DNA of 44,135 nt from Candidatus Stahliibacteriota bacterium (lineage in GTDB: Bacteria > Hydrothermota > Tepidihabitantia > SM23-42), in assembly GCA_030609135.1 (NCBI GenBank), contig JAUWCU010000006.1, positions 1-44,135 on the forward strand, given 5' to 3'. The notes under the pieces were generated by a model. The model worked only from the letters and a program-made list of their open reading frames with translations. It did no database searches and had not been told where the DNA came from. The position numbers and the translations under genes are program-made. Below are positions 1 to 7,861 of the stretch, piece by piece; positions within the stretch are counted from its first letter, which is position 1; each line of letters opens with the position of its first letter.

Positions 1-2
1 CA

Positions 3-176
3 GGGAATGACCCCGATATAATAGCTTTGCCATTATACGGGGCAGGCAGTGATGGTATAAAAGACTGGATTCCCTGGTCCCTTCGTCATATAACTCAGGA
101 CTACAGCAAGCTATGGAGAACTATCAAATTAAACTATTTAATGTTCTCCATAATAATTTCCAAAAGAATAAAATAA
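3..176 (+). CDS. Possible C-terminal fragment of an unrecognised protein (open at window start)
   Basis: A plus-strand frame is open from the first bases and stops at 174-176, giving about 57 codons. The translation contains DIIALPLYGAGSDGIKDWIP and later IKLNYLMFSI, which reads like ordinary protein rather than low complexity, but I do not recognise a family. It would converge on the NifU-like gene 10 bp downstream. Its start lies outside the window, so it may be chance. Confidence 0.3.
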   Translation, partial: GNDPDIIALPLYGAGSDGIKDWIPWSLRHITQDYSKLWRTIKLNYLMFSIIISKRIK

Positions 177-185
177 TCTTCTTCA

Positions 186-641
186 TTATTTTCTATATAG
201 TTTTTTCCAGGGGTGGCTTTTGGTCTCCTCGTAGTTTTCTATGGTTGCGTGCAGAGTATTGGCTACTAAAATGGCGCAGTGTATGTTGTCTTCAGGTAGA
301 CCGCCACAGGCGTCAAGCACCGAGGTTTGGGTAATGCTTTTTCCATAGCCAATTGGTTTATTGGTTACCATTTCGGTTATGATACTTGCACAAGCGATCG
401 TCGCGCCGCATCCGTCAGTATCAAAGGTGCATTTTGATATGACTTCGTCAGTGACCTTTATTGAAAACTCCACTGTGTCGCCACAGGGGCCGGTAACTTT
501 ACCATAACCGTCAGCGTTATTCATGATACCCCAGTTTTTCGGATTTTTCCAATGTTCAATGACTTTCTTGGAATAGGTTTTCTCAAGATCCTTCATTATT
601 TGTAATTGAAGGTTCTTGGCAAATTTATCAAGGTTACTCAT
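186..641 (-). CDS. NifU/IscU-like iron-sulfur cluster scaffold protein
   Basis: This 151-residue protein resembles the scaffold domain on which Fe-S clusters are built from cysteine-derived sulfide before transfer to apoproteins. The ligand pattern is visible: GPCGD (Cys53, Asp55), DGCGA (Cys78) and HCA (Cys122). Further cysteines at 71, 84 and 112 are not part of the usual set. A leader of about 25 residues precedes the normal start of the fold near Tyr23-Ser24-Lys25. No cysteine desulfurase gene is in the window, so the sulfur donor must be elsewhere. It ends a minus-strand run after TreT and may be co-transcribed with it, although it is functionally closer to the MinD/Mrp cluster upstream. 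The family call is firm; the exact partner is inferred. Confidence 0.88.
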   Translation of the reverse strand: MSNLDKFAKNLQLQIMKDLEKTYSKKVIEHWKNPKNWGIMNNADGYGKVTGPCGDTVEFSIKVTDEVISKCTFDTDGCGATIACASIITEMVTNKPIGYGKSITQTSVLDACGGLPEDNIHCAILVANTLHATIENYEETKSHPWKKLYRK

Positions 642-660
642 TGCATTTCCATGCTTGCGG

Positions 661-1875
661 CTATCTACAAATTAATTCGTTAACTAATTTTAAATAATCA
701 AGTAATAGCCGTGTGATCAAAAAATTGGCTTTAACATACGCCTTGCCCTTTGGGCCAACCTTCTTTGCGAGTTTGGGGTTTTTTAATATCTCAACGATGA
801 TTTCAGCGAATTCCTTAGTGGCTTTCGGGGGCGCTAAGAAACCACTCTCGCCATTTCGTATCTGGAGCGGTATACCTCCTACATTTGATGCGACGACTGG
901 TTTTTCTTTCCATAAACCTTCAGTGACTGTAAGACCAAAACCCTCTCTTAAGGATTTTTGTATGATGACGGCTGCCTTACGTTGAAGCGCATTTACCAGG
1001 ATATTATTGAGCGATGTGATGAGTATGATATCACCATTCCTGGCGTGATTATTGGCTTTTTTCCGAACCCGTTCGTATGTTTGAGTGCCTTCCGGATCAT
1101 CAGTAGCAGCACTGCCGCAGAGCACCAACCGGCAGTCAATTTTTTCTTTAACGAGTCTGAAGATATCGATGACACCTTCGGGGTCTTTCCATTTATCAAA
1201 ACGTGATATCTGGCAAAGAAAAGGTTTGTCGGTTGGGACCTTGAATTTTTTTAGAGTTTTCTCAATTGTTTTTTCGGAAATCTCCATGTTCTTTGATGAC
1301 AAGGGATCGATTGCTGGATGAATTACCCTTTGTTCAACAGGCATCTCTTTTTTCCGGTATTGTTTATGTGAGACTATTACTAAATCATATCTCAAAATAT
1401 GGTTCTTAAAGAAATCCCAGAGTTTTGCATTTGGATCTGATAGATCGACATGTACACGCCATATCCAGGGTTGCTTTTTCTTGTAGAATTTAATGAGGGG
1501 AAGAGGCTGCGAGTCGTGGACAATAACACAGTCGTGGTCAATATGGGTATAGGTTGAGAAATCTTCATTTGCCTCAATGTAGAGCTTTTTCTTCATTTCA
1601 GTAAGATGGATATCGTCGCCTTGCAGGGCATTGTGGAATTTTTTGGTTATATTGAAAAAGTCAGGAGAACCGCGCAGTTGACGCCAACCTGTTTCTGCAC
1701 CGGCATCATTCAATAGCGGCACAAGAGCACTCAGCATTTCTGCGACACCGCCTCCATAATATGTTGAATTGATATGCACGATAGATTTACCACAGAGCTG
1801 CCGGGCGGCTTTAAAGATTTCAAACATTACTTCTTGATCAACGATCTTTGCGTAATCATCTATTCGGTAAGCCAC
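661..1875 (-). CDS. treT: Trehalose synthase TreT-like glycosyltransferase (GT4)
   Basis: This 404-residue GT-B glycosyltransferase resembles TreT, which joins NDP-glucose and glucose directly (reversibly) to form trehalose. Visible landmarks are the N-terminal YYGGGVAEML loop, HDSQPLPLI in the first Rossmann domain, QISRFDKWKDP at the start of the nucleotide-binding domain, and the donor-site motif EGFGLTVTE near residue 315-325, where two glutamates are seven apart. The start is GTG at 1873-1875, preceded by a strong GGAGG eight bases upstream that lies inside the 3' end of the OtsAB gene. The genes overlap by 20 bp, so translation is probably coupled. Other GT4 specificities cannot be excluded, but the neighbouring trehalose-6-phosphate gene supports this one. 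Confidence 0.85.
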   Translation of the reverse strand: MAYRIDDYAKIVDQEVMFEIFKAARQLCGKSIVHINSTYYGGGVAEMLSALVPLLNDAGAETGWRQLRGSPDFFNITKKFHNALQGDDIHLTEMKKKLYIEANEDFSTYTHIDHDCVIVHDSQPLPLIKFYKKKQPWIWRVHVDLSDPNAKLWDFFKNHILRYDLVIVSHKQYRKKEMPVEQRVIHPAIDPLSSKNMEISEKTIEKTLKKFKVPTDKPFLCQISRFDKWKDPEGVIDIFRLVKEKIDCRLVLCGSAATDDPEGTQTYERVRKKANNHARNGDIILITSLNNILVNALQRKAAVIIQKSLREGFGLTVTEGLWKEKPVVASNVGGIPLQIRNGESGFLAPPKATKEFAEIIVEILKNPKLAKKVGPKGKAYVKANFLITRLLLDYLKLVNELICR

Positions 1876-4063
1876 GGAAATTTCCTCCTTTGATCATTGC
1901 CTTTAAGAGTTTTCTGACTGCTGGCGGGTCGTCAACAGTATAACGCGCTTCTGAAACACCGTATCCAACTTTGATTGAGTAAGCGCCATCCGGCAGTATT
2001 GAAAAAACATCTTCGTCAGTCCAATCATCGCCTATCGCCAATACAAAATCCCACTTTTTGCTTTTAATCCACTTTAATGCTGCACGTCCCTTGTTTATAC
2101 CGGAGTTTTTTATCTCTATTACTTTATTCCCATCGAGAACACCCAAGTTAAGGTTACCAGTATGGTATCTCAGGGTTTCTTTTAGTTCACCGGATCTGAT
2201 CAGTGCCAATTTGGGGTCGGCTTTACGATAATGCCAGACAAGTGAATATTCTTTTTCTTCAATAAACGAACCTGGTGTTCGATCGACAAAAACATCTAAT
2301 ATCGGCTTGATCTGCGCCTTCCATTTATTTTCTAACCGTTCGATGAGTTGCCATTTTTGACTTTGGTCTTTTAACCAGATACCATGTTCGGCAATCAGAT
2401 TAATCTTCTGGGAATTGAACCATTTGTCGAGTGTATCCCGGCGACGTCCGCTTACAATTACCAGTACGTTTCTTTGTTCGCTTGTCAATTTACGTAAGAT
2501 TTTATTGATTTCTGCATCAGGGCGAGCATCATCAGGATTTTCACTGAAAGATGTTAGGGTACCGTCATAATCAAGCAATATTAGTCGATCCTTGCTCTTT
2601 ACGTAATCTCTGATAAGGGTGCGCGTGATGCTGGAAGTCAGTTTGCTAATGTGTGAGTCTGCTTGCACTCGCTTTATATGGTGTAGTCTTTCCATAAAAT
2701 CGTGTGCCCATCGTTCGATGCTGTACCGTTGTAAACGTTTTTGCATTACTGTATTACGACGTATCTGTTCTTCACTTGACATGTCTAACGCCTGCTTGAT
2801 CGCTTCAGCGATTTGCTCTTTGTTATTCGGATTGACAATAAGTGCTTCACCTAATTCTCGAGCAGCTCCAGCCATTTCACTGAGTATCAGAACGCCTGTT
2901 GCATCGGGTTTACTTGCAATATATTCTTTTGCGATTAGGTTCATGCCATCGCGCAATGGTGTGATAAGTGCGATATCTCCAATTGAGTAAAGGGGAACCA
3001 ATCTGTCAAAAGGTATGAGGCGATACAAATACCATATCGGTACCCAGCCTATGTCGCCATACTTACCATTGATTCTACTGATTAGCTCATCAACGTGTTT
3101 TTTTAATGCGGCGTACTGCTCAACACCAGTACGCGATGGTACTGCAACGAGAATGAGGGTTACCTTTTTCTTGTATTCGGGGTTTTTTTCCAAGAAAAGA
3201 TCAAAGGCTTCTAACCTTTCAGCAATACCTTTTGTGTAATCCAAGCGATCGATACTGACGATTATCTTACGATCGCCCAGTCTTTTTCGTATTCTTATTG
3301 TTTCTTTGTGAATGTATGTATTGCCGTTCGCCTGATTAAATCTATTGTAATCTATCCCCATGGGGAAAGCATCGACCATGACCTTACGCTGAACTGTATT
3401 TATTTGTCCTAATGTATATTCATACCCGAGGAGACGACGGGTACTTTCAGCAAAATGATGAACATAATCATGCGTGTGAAATCCAATGAGATCAGCGCCT
3501 AAAAGACCTTGGATTATTTCAGTGCGACAAGGCAGGAGTCGGAAAATCTCGGAGGATGGAAATGGGATGTGTAAAAAGAAACCTATGGTCGCATTAGGGT
3601 TTTTCTGGCGCAAGAGCTTTGGTAACAGCATAAGTTGATAATCATGGATCCAGATTCTATCGCCCGGCTTGGCGATAGCACTTACTGTTTCACAAAACTG
3701 TTCATTGACCCGTTTGTATGCCTTCCAGAATCTTTTTTCGTAGACAGCATGTTCAGTAAAATAGTGGAATAACGGCCAGATAACTTTGTTACAAAAGCCA
3801 TGGTAATAGTTTTCAACATCATAGGGTGATAAGAAGACAGCGTGACAATTTTTGCCAGCCAATTTTCTTTTTACTATTCTTTTCTCCGTTGCATCCTTGC
3901 CAGCGACATAACCTGGCCAACCGATCCACAGGCTCTTGTGTGATTTGTGGAAAGTGTCAAGACCAGTCGCAAGACCGCCAACACTGGACTGTAACTTCAG
4001 ACTGCTTCCCCTTTTAGTTACGGTAACGGGAAGTCTATTTGAGACAATTAGTAGTTTAGCCAT
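1856..4063 (-). CDS. Bifunctional trehalose-6-phosphate synthase/phosphatase (OtsA-OtsB fusion)
   Basis: The 735-residue cytosolic protein fuses two activities. Residues 1 to about 470 are a GT20 synthase that makes trehalose-6-phosphate from NDP-glucose and glucose-6-phosphate: VSNRLPVT at 8-15, GWPG at 48-51, WIHDYQLMLLP at 138-148, IDRLDYTKGI at 271-280 and the donor-binding RDGMNLIAKEY at 371-381. Residues from about 490 are a HAD phosphatase with the nucleophile motif LLDYDGTL at 496-503 and the metal-binding GDDWTDEDVF near 700. All key motifs are intact, so both halves should be active. The arrangement is common in eukaryotes and scattered bacteria. It is followed directly by TreT, so the operon encodes two independent routes to trehalose. 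No clear ribosome site precedes the ATG. Confidence 0.95.
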   Translation of the reverse strand: MAKLLIVSNRLPVTVTKRGSSLKLQSSVGGLATGLDTFHKSHKSLWIGWPGYVAGKDATEKRIVKRKLAGKNCHAVFLSPYDVENYYHGFCNKVIWPLFHYFTEHAVYEKRFWKAYKRVNEQFCETVSAIAKPGDRIWIHDYQLMLLPKLLRQKNPNATIGFFLHIPFPSSEIFRLLPCRTEIIQGLLGADLIGFHTHDYVHHFAESTRRLLGYEYTLGQINTVQRKVMVDAFPMGIDYNRFNQANGNTYIHKETIRIRKRLGDRKIIVSIDRLDYTKGIAERLEAFDLFLEKNPEYKKKVTLILVAVPSRTGVEQYAALKKHVDELISRINGKYGDIGWVPIWYLYRLIPFDRLVPLYSIGDIALITPLRDGMNLIAKEYIASKPDATGVLILSEMAGAARELGEALIVNPNNKEQIAEAIKQALDMSSEEQIRRNTVMQKRLQRYSIERWAHDFMERLHHIKRVQADSHISKLTSSITRTLIRDYVKSKDRLILLDYDGTLTSFSENPDDARPDAEINKILRKLTSEQRNVLVIVSGRRRDTLDKWFNSQKINLIAEHGIWLKDQSQKWQLIERLENKWKAQIKPILDVFVDRTPGSFIEEKEYSLVWHYRKADPKLALIRSGELKETLRYHTGNLNLGVLDGNKVIEIKNSGINKGRAALKWIKSKKWDFVLAIGDDWTDEDVFSILPDGAYSIKVGYGVSEARYTVDDPPAVRKLLKAMIKGGNFRGLPNR

Positions 4064-4081
4064 GATAATATAGTCATTGAA

Positions 4082-4109
4082 ATAATACTCAGTTTATACT
4101 ATTAATCAA
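4082..4109 (-). promoter_or_regulatory. Candidate sigma-70 type promoter for the trehalose operon
   Basis: On the minus strand TTGATT (4104-4109) and TATTAT (4082-4087) are separated by 16 bp, the spacing seen at the other promoters in this window. The OtsAB start codon lies 18 nt beyond the -10 box, giving a leader of roughly 11 nt without a Shine-Dalgarno sequence. Confidence 0.5.
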
Positions 4110-4162
4110 GGAAATCTAACATGCTCCAGTTACTCCAGCTCGCTCCGAGGAGTTATGGTGGT

Positions 4163-5113
4163 CTAATATTCTTTCAATTGCTGCCAGATTTGTTTAAGTA
4201 CCGCCGTTGTATTATTGTCTACATGCATGGTTAGAGGTACACCGGCGACTATTGATTCAATGACTGATTCATCGTATGGTATTTGCCCGAGGATCGGCGT
4301 TTCAGTATTGTGACACAGATCCGAAATTTTTTTAGTGTTGTTCATGTTAATATCGTACTTATTTATTACACAGGCTGCCTTGATACCAAGGCTATTAGCA
4401 AGTTTTAATACCCGTGTCATGTCATGGATCCCTGAGAGAGTTGGTTCAGTAACAATTAATGCAATATCAACGCCCGTGAGTGATGCAATAACTGGACACC
4501 CAATACCGGGTGGTCCGTCAATTATTACATATTCCAGATTGTTTTTTTGCGCGATTGCCTGAGCCTCTTTTCTAACGGTGGTTACGAGCATCCCAGAGTT
4601 GTCTTCAGCAATACCTAATTTAGCATGGACCATGGTACCGAATTGCGTTTCTGAAATAAACCATTGTCCTGCTTCATGTTTGGTCATGAATATGGCACTT
4701 ACTGGACAAACATGTGTGCAGACTGCGCAGCCTTCACATGAAATAGTATCAATAAAAAAGTGGTAAGTAGGAAGTGGGAAGTCAGAAGTGGGAGATTGTA
4801 ACTTTTTGGGTTTAAGCTCTTTATATTCACTTTTACCTTCTACCTTTTCACTTTTAACTTTCAAAACTGCACCGTATCTGCAGGCTTTAACGCACTCGCC
4901 ACAGCTCGTGCATTTCTCCTGATCAATAACTGCTTTTGGTAATCCAGTGAAGATCCGGGTTTGTCTTATTTCGGGGTGGAGCAAGAGGTGGAGGTCAGCT
5001 GCATCAACATCACAGTCTGCAATGACACTTTTATTGGCGAGGACTGCTAAACTTGCGGCGACAACGGTTTTTCCAGTACCACCTTTTCCACTAATCACCA
5101 AGATTTGCTTCAC
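4163..5113 (-). CDS. MinD-family ATPase with internal 2x[4Fe-4S] ferredoxin domain, copy 1
   Basis: A 316-residue SIMIBI-class ATPase with a deviant Walker A motif (SGKGGTGKT, residues 8-16), a ferredoxin insert carrying CTSCGECVKAC (68-78) and CEGCAVCTHVC (126-136), and the switch motif DGPPGIGCP. This architecture is the archaeal/anaerobe nucleotide-binding protein family annotated as (4Fe-4S) MinD-like and linked to metallocluster or cofactor maturation; its exact role is unsettled. The two ferredoxin motifs are pushed apart by a lysine-rich stretch at residues 85-120 that is encoded by two arrays of 7-bp repeats (4758-4792 and 4830-4864), an in-frame insertion. The start ATG overlaps the stop of the paralogue upstream (5110-5113), so the pair is translationally coupled and may act as a heterodimer. 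Confidence 0.88.
   Translation of the reverse strand: MKQILVISGKGGTGKTVVAASLAVLANKSVIADCDVDAADLHLLLHPEIRQTRIFTGLPKAVIDQEKCTSCGECVKACRYGAVLKVKSEKVEGKSEYKELKPKKLQSPTSDFPLPTYHFFIDTISCEGCAVCTHVCPVSAIFMTKHEAGQWFISETQFGTMVHAKLGIAEDNSGMLVTTVRKEAQAIAQKNNLEYVIIDGPPGIGCPVIASLTGVDIALIVTEPTLSGIHDMTRVLKLANSLGIKAACVINKYDINMNNTKKISDLCHNTETPILGQIPYDESVIESIVAGVPLTMHVDNNTTAVLKQIWQQLKEY
4758..4864. repeat. Two heptamer arrays inside a coding sequence
   Basis: Five consecutive 7-bp units of the form AAGTNNN (AAGTGGT, AAGTAGG, AAGTGGG, AAGTCAG, AAGTGGG) fill 4758-4792. A complementary-style array of CTTNNNN heptamers (CTTTTAC, CTTCTAC, CTTTTCA, CTTTTAA, CTTTCAA) fills 4830-4864. Both are in frame and encode the extra Lys/Ser-rich segment of the ATPase. 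They resemble the short-period word-like repeats found between genes in this window. Confidence 0.85.
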
Positions 5114-6072
5114 GCATTGCTCACAATTTGTTCATGAAGTTTTGAGAATGCAATTTTGTATTGTGGGTTGACATGGAGCAGGGGGGTTCCTTTGGAATAG
5201 GCAACGGCAATCTCTCTATCCAAAGGGATGCGCATCAGTATAGGGATGTGTTCTTTTCTGCAATAATCTTCTGTTTTCTTATCGCCGACGCCGTCACGGT
5301 TGATTACGACCCCAAATCGCAGATTCAATACCCGGAGCGTATCAACAGCAAGTATCAAGTCATTTAAGCCAAAAGGTGTTGGTTCAGTTACCAAAACAGT
5401 ATAATCAGAGCCTTTAACTGCCTCGATCACTGGACACGAAGTTCCAGGAGGAACATCTATAATAGTGAATTGGTCAAATAATAACTGGTTATTTGTCTGT
5501 TTATTTATTTCTTCCTGTTTACCAGTTATTTTACATCTTTGTGCTTCTTCTTCAGTTTCTCCATTTCTCCGTTTCACCGTTTCACCGAAAGTTTTTTGTT
5601 TTATTTCTCTGATAAGTGGCGGTGCCATTGGTTCTCCAATGTTCAATTTGCCGTGTATAAATTCAATTGTACCTGCATTTCCTATTTCTAAAACGCCGAT
5701 TTCCTTACTTTTTTCTGATAATGCATTTTCTGGACAAAGGAGTGTACAACCGCCACAACCATGGCACAACTCTTCAAAGATAAGGACCTGTTTTGTATTT
5801 TTAACAACGGCTATTGCGTTGTACACACAGATATCAGCACATTTGCTACAGTATGTGCATTTTTTTGTATCAACTACTGGGATCTGAATACCGACTGATA
5901 TGGTTTTGTTTATTTTCGGCTTCAAGAAAATCGCTGCATTGGGTTCTTCCACATCGCAATCGAGAAATTGAATTGGAGGATGGTTATCTTCGTTAGATAA
6001 CCAAAGCGCATAACTGGTCGCAATTATTGTCTTACCAGTGCCGCCTTTGCCACTCGCAAATGAAATTATCAT
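5110..6072 (-). CDS. MinD-family ATPase with internal 2x[4Fe-4S] ferredoxin domain, copy 2
   Basis: A 320-residue paralogue of the next gene. It has ASGKGGTGKT at the N-terminus, CTYCSKCADIC (72-82) and CHGCGGCTLLC (103-113) as two four-cysteine cluster motifs, and DVPPGTSCP near 206-214. Between the conserved PPLIREIKQ (151-159) and the switch region it carries a charged stretch (about 160-198) encoded partly by four 8-bp repeats. The corresponding part of copy 1 is shorter. It overlaps the MBL gene upstream by 4 bp (6069-6072) and copy 1 downstream by 4 bp, so the three genes form a tightly coupled unit. The expected role is ATP-dependent handling of Fe-S or other metal clusters; the client is unknown. 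Confidence 0.87.
   Translation of the reverse strand: MIISFASGKGGTGKTIIATSYALWLSNEDNHPPIQFLDCDVEEPNAAIFLKPKINKTISVGIQIPVVDTKKCTYCSKCADICVYNAIAVVKNTKQVLIFEELCHGCGGCTLLCPENALSEKSKEIGVLEIGNAGTIEFIHGKLNIGEPMAPPLIREIKQKTFGETVKRRNGETEEEAQRCKITGKQEEINKQTNNQLLFDQFTIIDVPPGTSCPVIEAVKGSDYTVLVTEPTPFGLNDLILAVDTLRVLNLRFGVVINRDGVGDKKTEDYCRKEHIPILMRIPLDREIAVAYSKGTPLLHVNPQYKIAFSKLHEQIVSNA
5555..5586. repeat. Octamer array inside a coding sequence
   Basis: Four adjacent 8-bp units, GTTTCTCC, ATTTCTCC, GTTTCACC and GTTTCACC, lie in frame in the second MinD-like gene and encode part of an extra hydrophilic stretch. Less regular runs (CTTCTTCTTC and similar) continue on its left side. Confidence 0.8.
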
Positions 6073-6776
6073 TCTATCTGAATGATTTTACCAACCCCAA
6101 TATTCAGGAAATTGTCTTTGTACTCATTGGCGAACAGCTCTCGGCAACGGTCGCCACTACAATGACATGGTCCGGCATTTAGAACTTTCAGTCGTCTGAA
6201 TTGGGCAATGATGTTTTTCAAATCAGAGTCTGTATAACCCCCTAAATGAAAGCCGCCAAATACCATATTGATTTCTTGATTAAAGCGCTTTTGTACGCTT
6301 TCGATAATGTTGACAATCCCGGGATGTGCACAGCCAGTAATAATTACCAGCCCTTTCTGAGTTTCGATAATGAGCGATTGTTCTTTTATTGTTGTACCAA
6401 GTGTGCCACTAGTGTGAATGTGAGAACATAGCTTTTCAGCAGTATGGCTTTCAATGAGATGTGCACCTTTTGATCGGGCTATGTCCTTAATGCCATTTGA
6501 GAATGATGGTAACATGTAGACATCGACATTGGATTTTTTTTCTAAGAAGCTTTGCAGACCCCCAGTATGATCCCAGTGGTCGTGTGATATCAGCAGTTTA
6601 TCAATCTTATTGGGATCAATTCCAAGGTATTTCATATTATCAAGCAGTATTTTTCCGTCACCACCAGTATCAAATAGAAGCGTATTTTCAAATCCTTCAA
6701 TAAGACATGAAAATCCCCATTCGGTTTTTAGCTCTGGATTATGAGGATAATTATCAAAAATGATTGTAATCTTCAT
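6069..6776 (-). CDS. Metallo-beta-lactamase fold hydrolase
   Basis: A 235-residue single-domain MBL-fold protein with the metal-binding HDHWDHTGG motif near residues 65-73, a second-site GCAHPGI near 149-155 and a late FGGFHLGG segment. It belongs to the group often annotated as similar to the beta-ribofuranosylaminobenzene 5'-phosphate synthase-related MBL proteins, which commonly lies beside MinD-type ATPases in anaerobes. The substrate is not deducible. The start ATG is at 6774-6776 with GGAG six bases upstream. That ribosome site abuts the inner end of the 6787-6929 repeat element. The 3' end overlaps the downstream ATPase gene by 4 bp. Confidence 0.85.
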   Translation of the reverse strand: MKITIIFDNYPHNPELKTEWGFSCLIEGFENTLLFDTGGDGKILLDNMKYLGIDPNKIDKLLISHDHWDHTGGLQSFLEKKSNVDVYMLPSFSNGIKDIARSKGAHLIESHTAEKLCSHIHTSGTLGTTIKEQSLIIETQKGLVIITGCAHPGIVNIIESVQKRFNQEINMVFGGFHLGGYTDSDLKNIIAQFRRLKVLNAGPCHCSGDRCRELFANEYKDNFLNIGVGKIIQIE

Positions 6777-6786
6777 TTATTACTCC

Positions 6787-6929
6787 GAACATATAATAGT
6801 TTCAATTATGTTGTGGAACTTGTCATTCCGAACTTGTTTCGGAATCTCGATAAAGTGAGACTCTGAAATAAATTCAGAGTGACAATAGTGTAACATGCTA
6901 ACGAAATTCACTGAAACTATTATATGTTC
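6787..6929. repeat. 143-bp element with 18-bp perfect terminal inverted repeats and an internal palindrome doublet
   Basis: GAACATATAATAGTTTCA at 6787-6804 is repeated as its exact reverse complement at 6912-6929. The interior holds two palindromic units in opposite orientation: ATTCCGAACTTGTTTCGGAAT at about 6824-6844, and ACTCTGAA/TTCAGAGT at about 6861-6881. The units are related to each other and to the palindrome inserted in the flavodoxin gene at 26.5 kb. No open reading frame is present, so any movement would need a transposase in trans. It occupies the leader of the MBL/MinD genes. Confidence 0.85.
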
Positions 6930-7031
6930 TCCTTAGTAGATATTACTGAATAGTCTATCAAGCCTCAGGGAAATCCTTTTCACTTTTTGGGGGAGATTAA
7001 CGGGCATAAATGCCTTTTCCAGTTCGATTTA

Positions 7032-7277
7032 TTAACCTCTTTTGCAGATGCCGTCATCTGAGCATGGTGGGGTATCACATCGTTCGGTTCTGCCGCAACA
7101 TGTAGTTCCCTTGGGATGCGAGTTTCCCATTATAACTGCACCGGGTGCTGAAATTTGTTTAGTTAATTTTTTTGAACCACAATGTTCACATACCGGGGTT
7201 TCTTTATGATCTTTGCTCTTTAGTAATACTTCAGTTATTTTATTGCAATCTTTACATTTATATTCGTAAATGGGCAT
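7032..7277 (-). CDS. FmdB-type zinc ribbon protein with extra C-terminal cysteines
   Basis: An 81-residue protein beginning MPIYEYKCKDCNK, the hallmark of FmdB/CxxC_CxxC_SSSS regulatory-type zinc ribbons, with a second knuckle CEHCGSKK at 33-40. The C-terminal quarter adds CC, C and two more cysteines (GTTCCGRTERCD, PPCSDDGICKRG), which is more cysteine than a single zinc site needs and could bind a further metal or cluster. The family has been linked to formamidase and methyltransferase gene regulation, but most members have no proven role. It follows a second FmdB gene 8 bp upstream. Confidence 0.82.
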   Translation of the reverse strand: MPIYEYKCKDCNKITEVLLKSKDHKETPVCEHCGSKKLTKQISAPGAVIMGNSHPKGTTCCGRTERCDTPPCSDDGICKRG

Positions 7278-7285
7278 AAGTTCTC

Positions 7286-7492
7286 CTAATTGTTTGAGAG
7301 TGGACAGGTACCTGTAGGACAGCTTGAGCTATTGCCAGACGAGGATTCACCCATTCTTACGCCAAAGGCTGCAAACTGTTTTTCCAGGTTTTTGCTGCCA
7401 CATTTCTTGCATTTTGGTTTTTCTGATTTGTTCAACATCAGAAAGTCAAAGACTTCACCACAGTCTTTGCACTTATATGTGAATATGGGCAT
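7286..7492 (-). CDS. FmdB-type zinc ribbon protein
   Basis: A 68-residue paralogue of the adjacent gene, beginning MPIFTYKCKDCGE with a second pair CKKCGSKN near residues 28-35, as expected for a four-cysteine zinc ribbon. A serine-rich tail follows, then CPTGTC near the end. The ATG has an AGGAGG-type ribosome site just upstream (rc of 7494-7504). It probably belongs to the same transcript as the NifX/Mrp genes, although word-like repeats separate it from the upstream gene. Confidence 0.8.
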   Translation of the reverse strand: MPIFTYKCKDCGEVFDFLMLNKSEKPKCKKCGSKNLEKQFAAFGVRMGESSSGNSSSCPTGTCPLSNN

Positions 7493-7507
7493 AAGAACCT
7501 CCTTAAA

Positions 7508-7622
7508 ATAAGGATACCAGGCTATCAGGATATCAGGGAATCAGGACATTATTTGATTTTCTTATCCTCATATTCTGGTGTTCTGATAACCACATCCTGA
7601 TAATCTGATTTCCTGATGTCCT
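7508..7622. repeat. Degenerate word-like repeat block, copy 1
   Basis: Short phrases such as ATACCAGG, CTATCAGGATATCAGGG and, in inverted sense, TCTGATTTCCTGAT recur every 8-10 bp. The block is similar along most of its length to 7862-7982. It lies in the gap between two small metal-protein genes and encodes nothing plausible. Confidence 0.75.
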
Positions 7623-7630
7623 TTATTTCA

Positions 7631-7849
7631 TTATTGTCTTGTCATTTTTGCGCCGCATTTAGGACAAGTCATTTGATTACAAGGGGTACCCGCTTGATGG
7701 GGCATAGTTGCACCACATGAAGGGCAAACACAGCTGCCGCCTGGCCCTAATGCGCGACCACCCATTCTGCCACGACCTTTTCCTCGTCCTAAACCTCTGC
7801 CTGTTCCTGGACCCTGTCCGCTAGGACCTGTTCCATCACCTCTTGGCAT
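7631..7849 (-). CDS. Gly/Arg-rich small protein with zinc-ribbon cysteines (DUF5320-like N-terminus)
   Basis: A 72-residue protein starting MPRGDGTGPSGQGPGTGRG, the opening typical of DUF5320-family proteins that accompany NifX/NifB-type genes in anaerobes. The second half carries CVCPSCG (41-47), a lone Cys near 58, and CPKCG (62-66), so a metal-binding domain replaces the coiled coil seen in related family members. The ATG follows a good AAGGAGG site. It lies between two copies of a word-like repeat block. Confidence 0.75.
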   Translation of the reverse strand: MPRGDGTGPSGQGPGTGRGLGRGKGRGRMGGRALGPGGSCVCPSCGATMPHQAGTPCNQMTCPKCGAKMTRQ

Positions 7850-7861
7850 ATATACCTCCTT

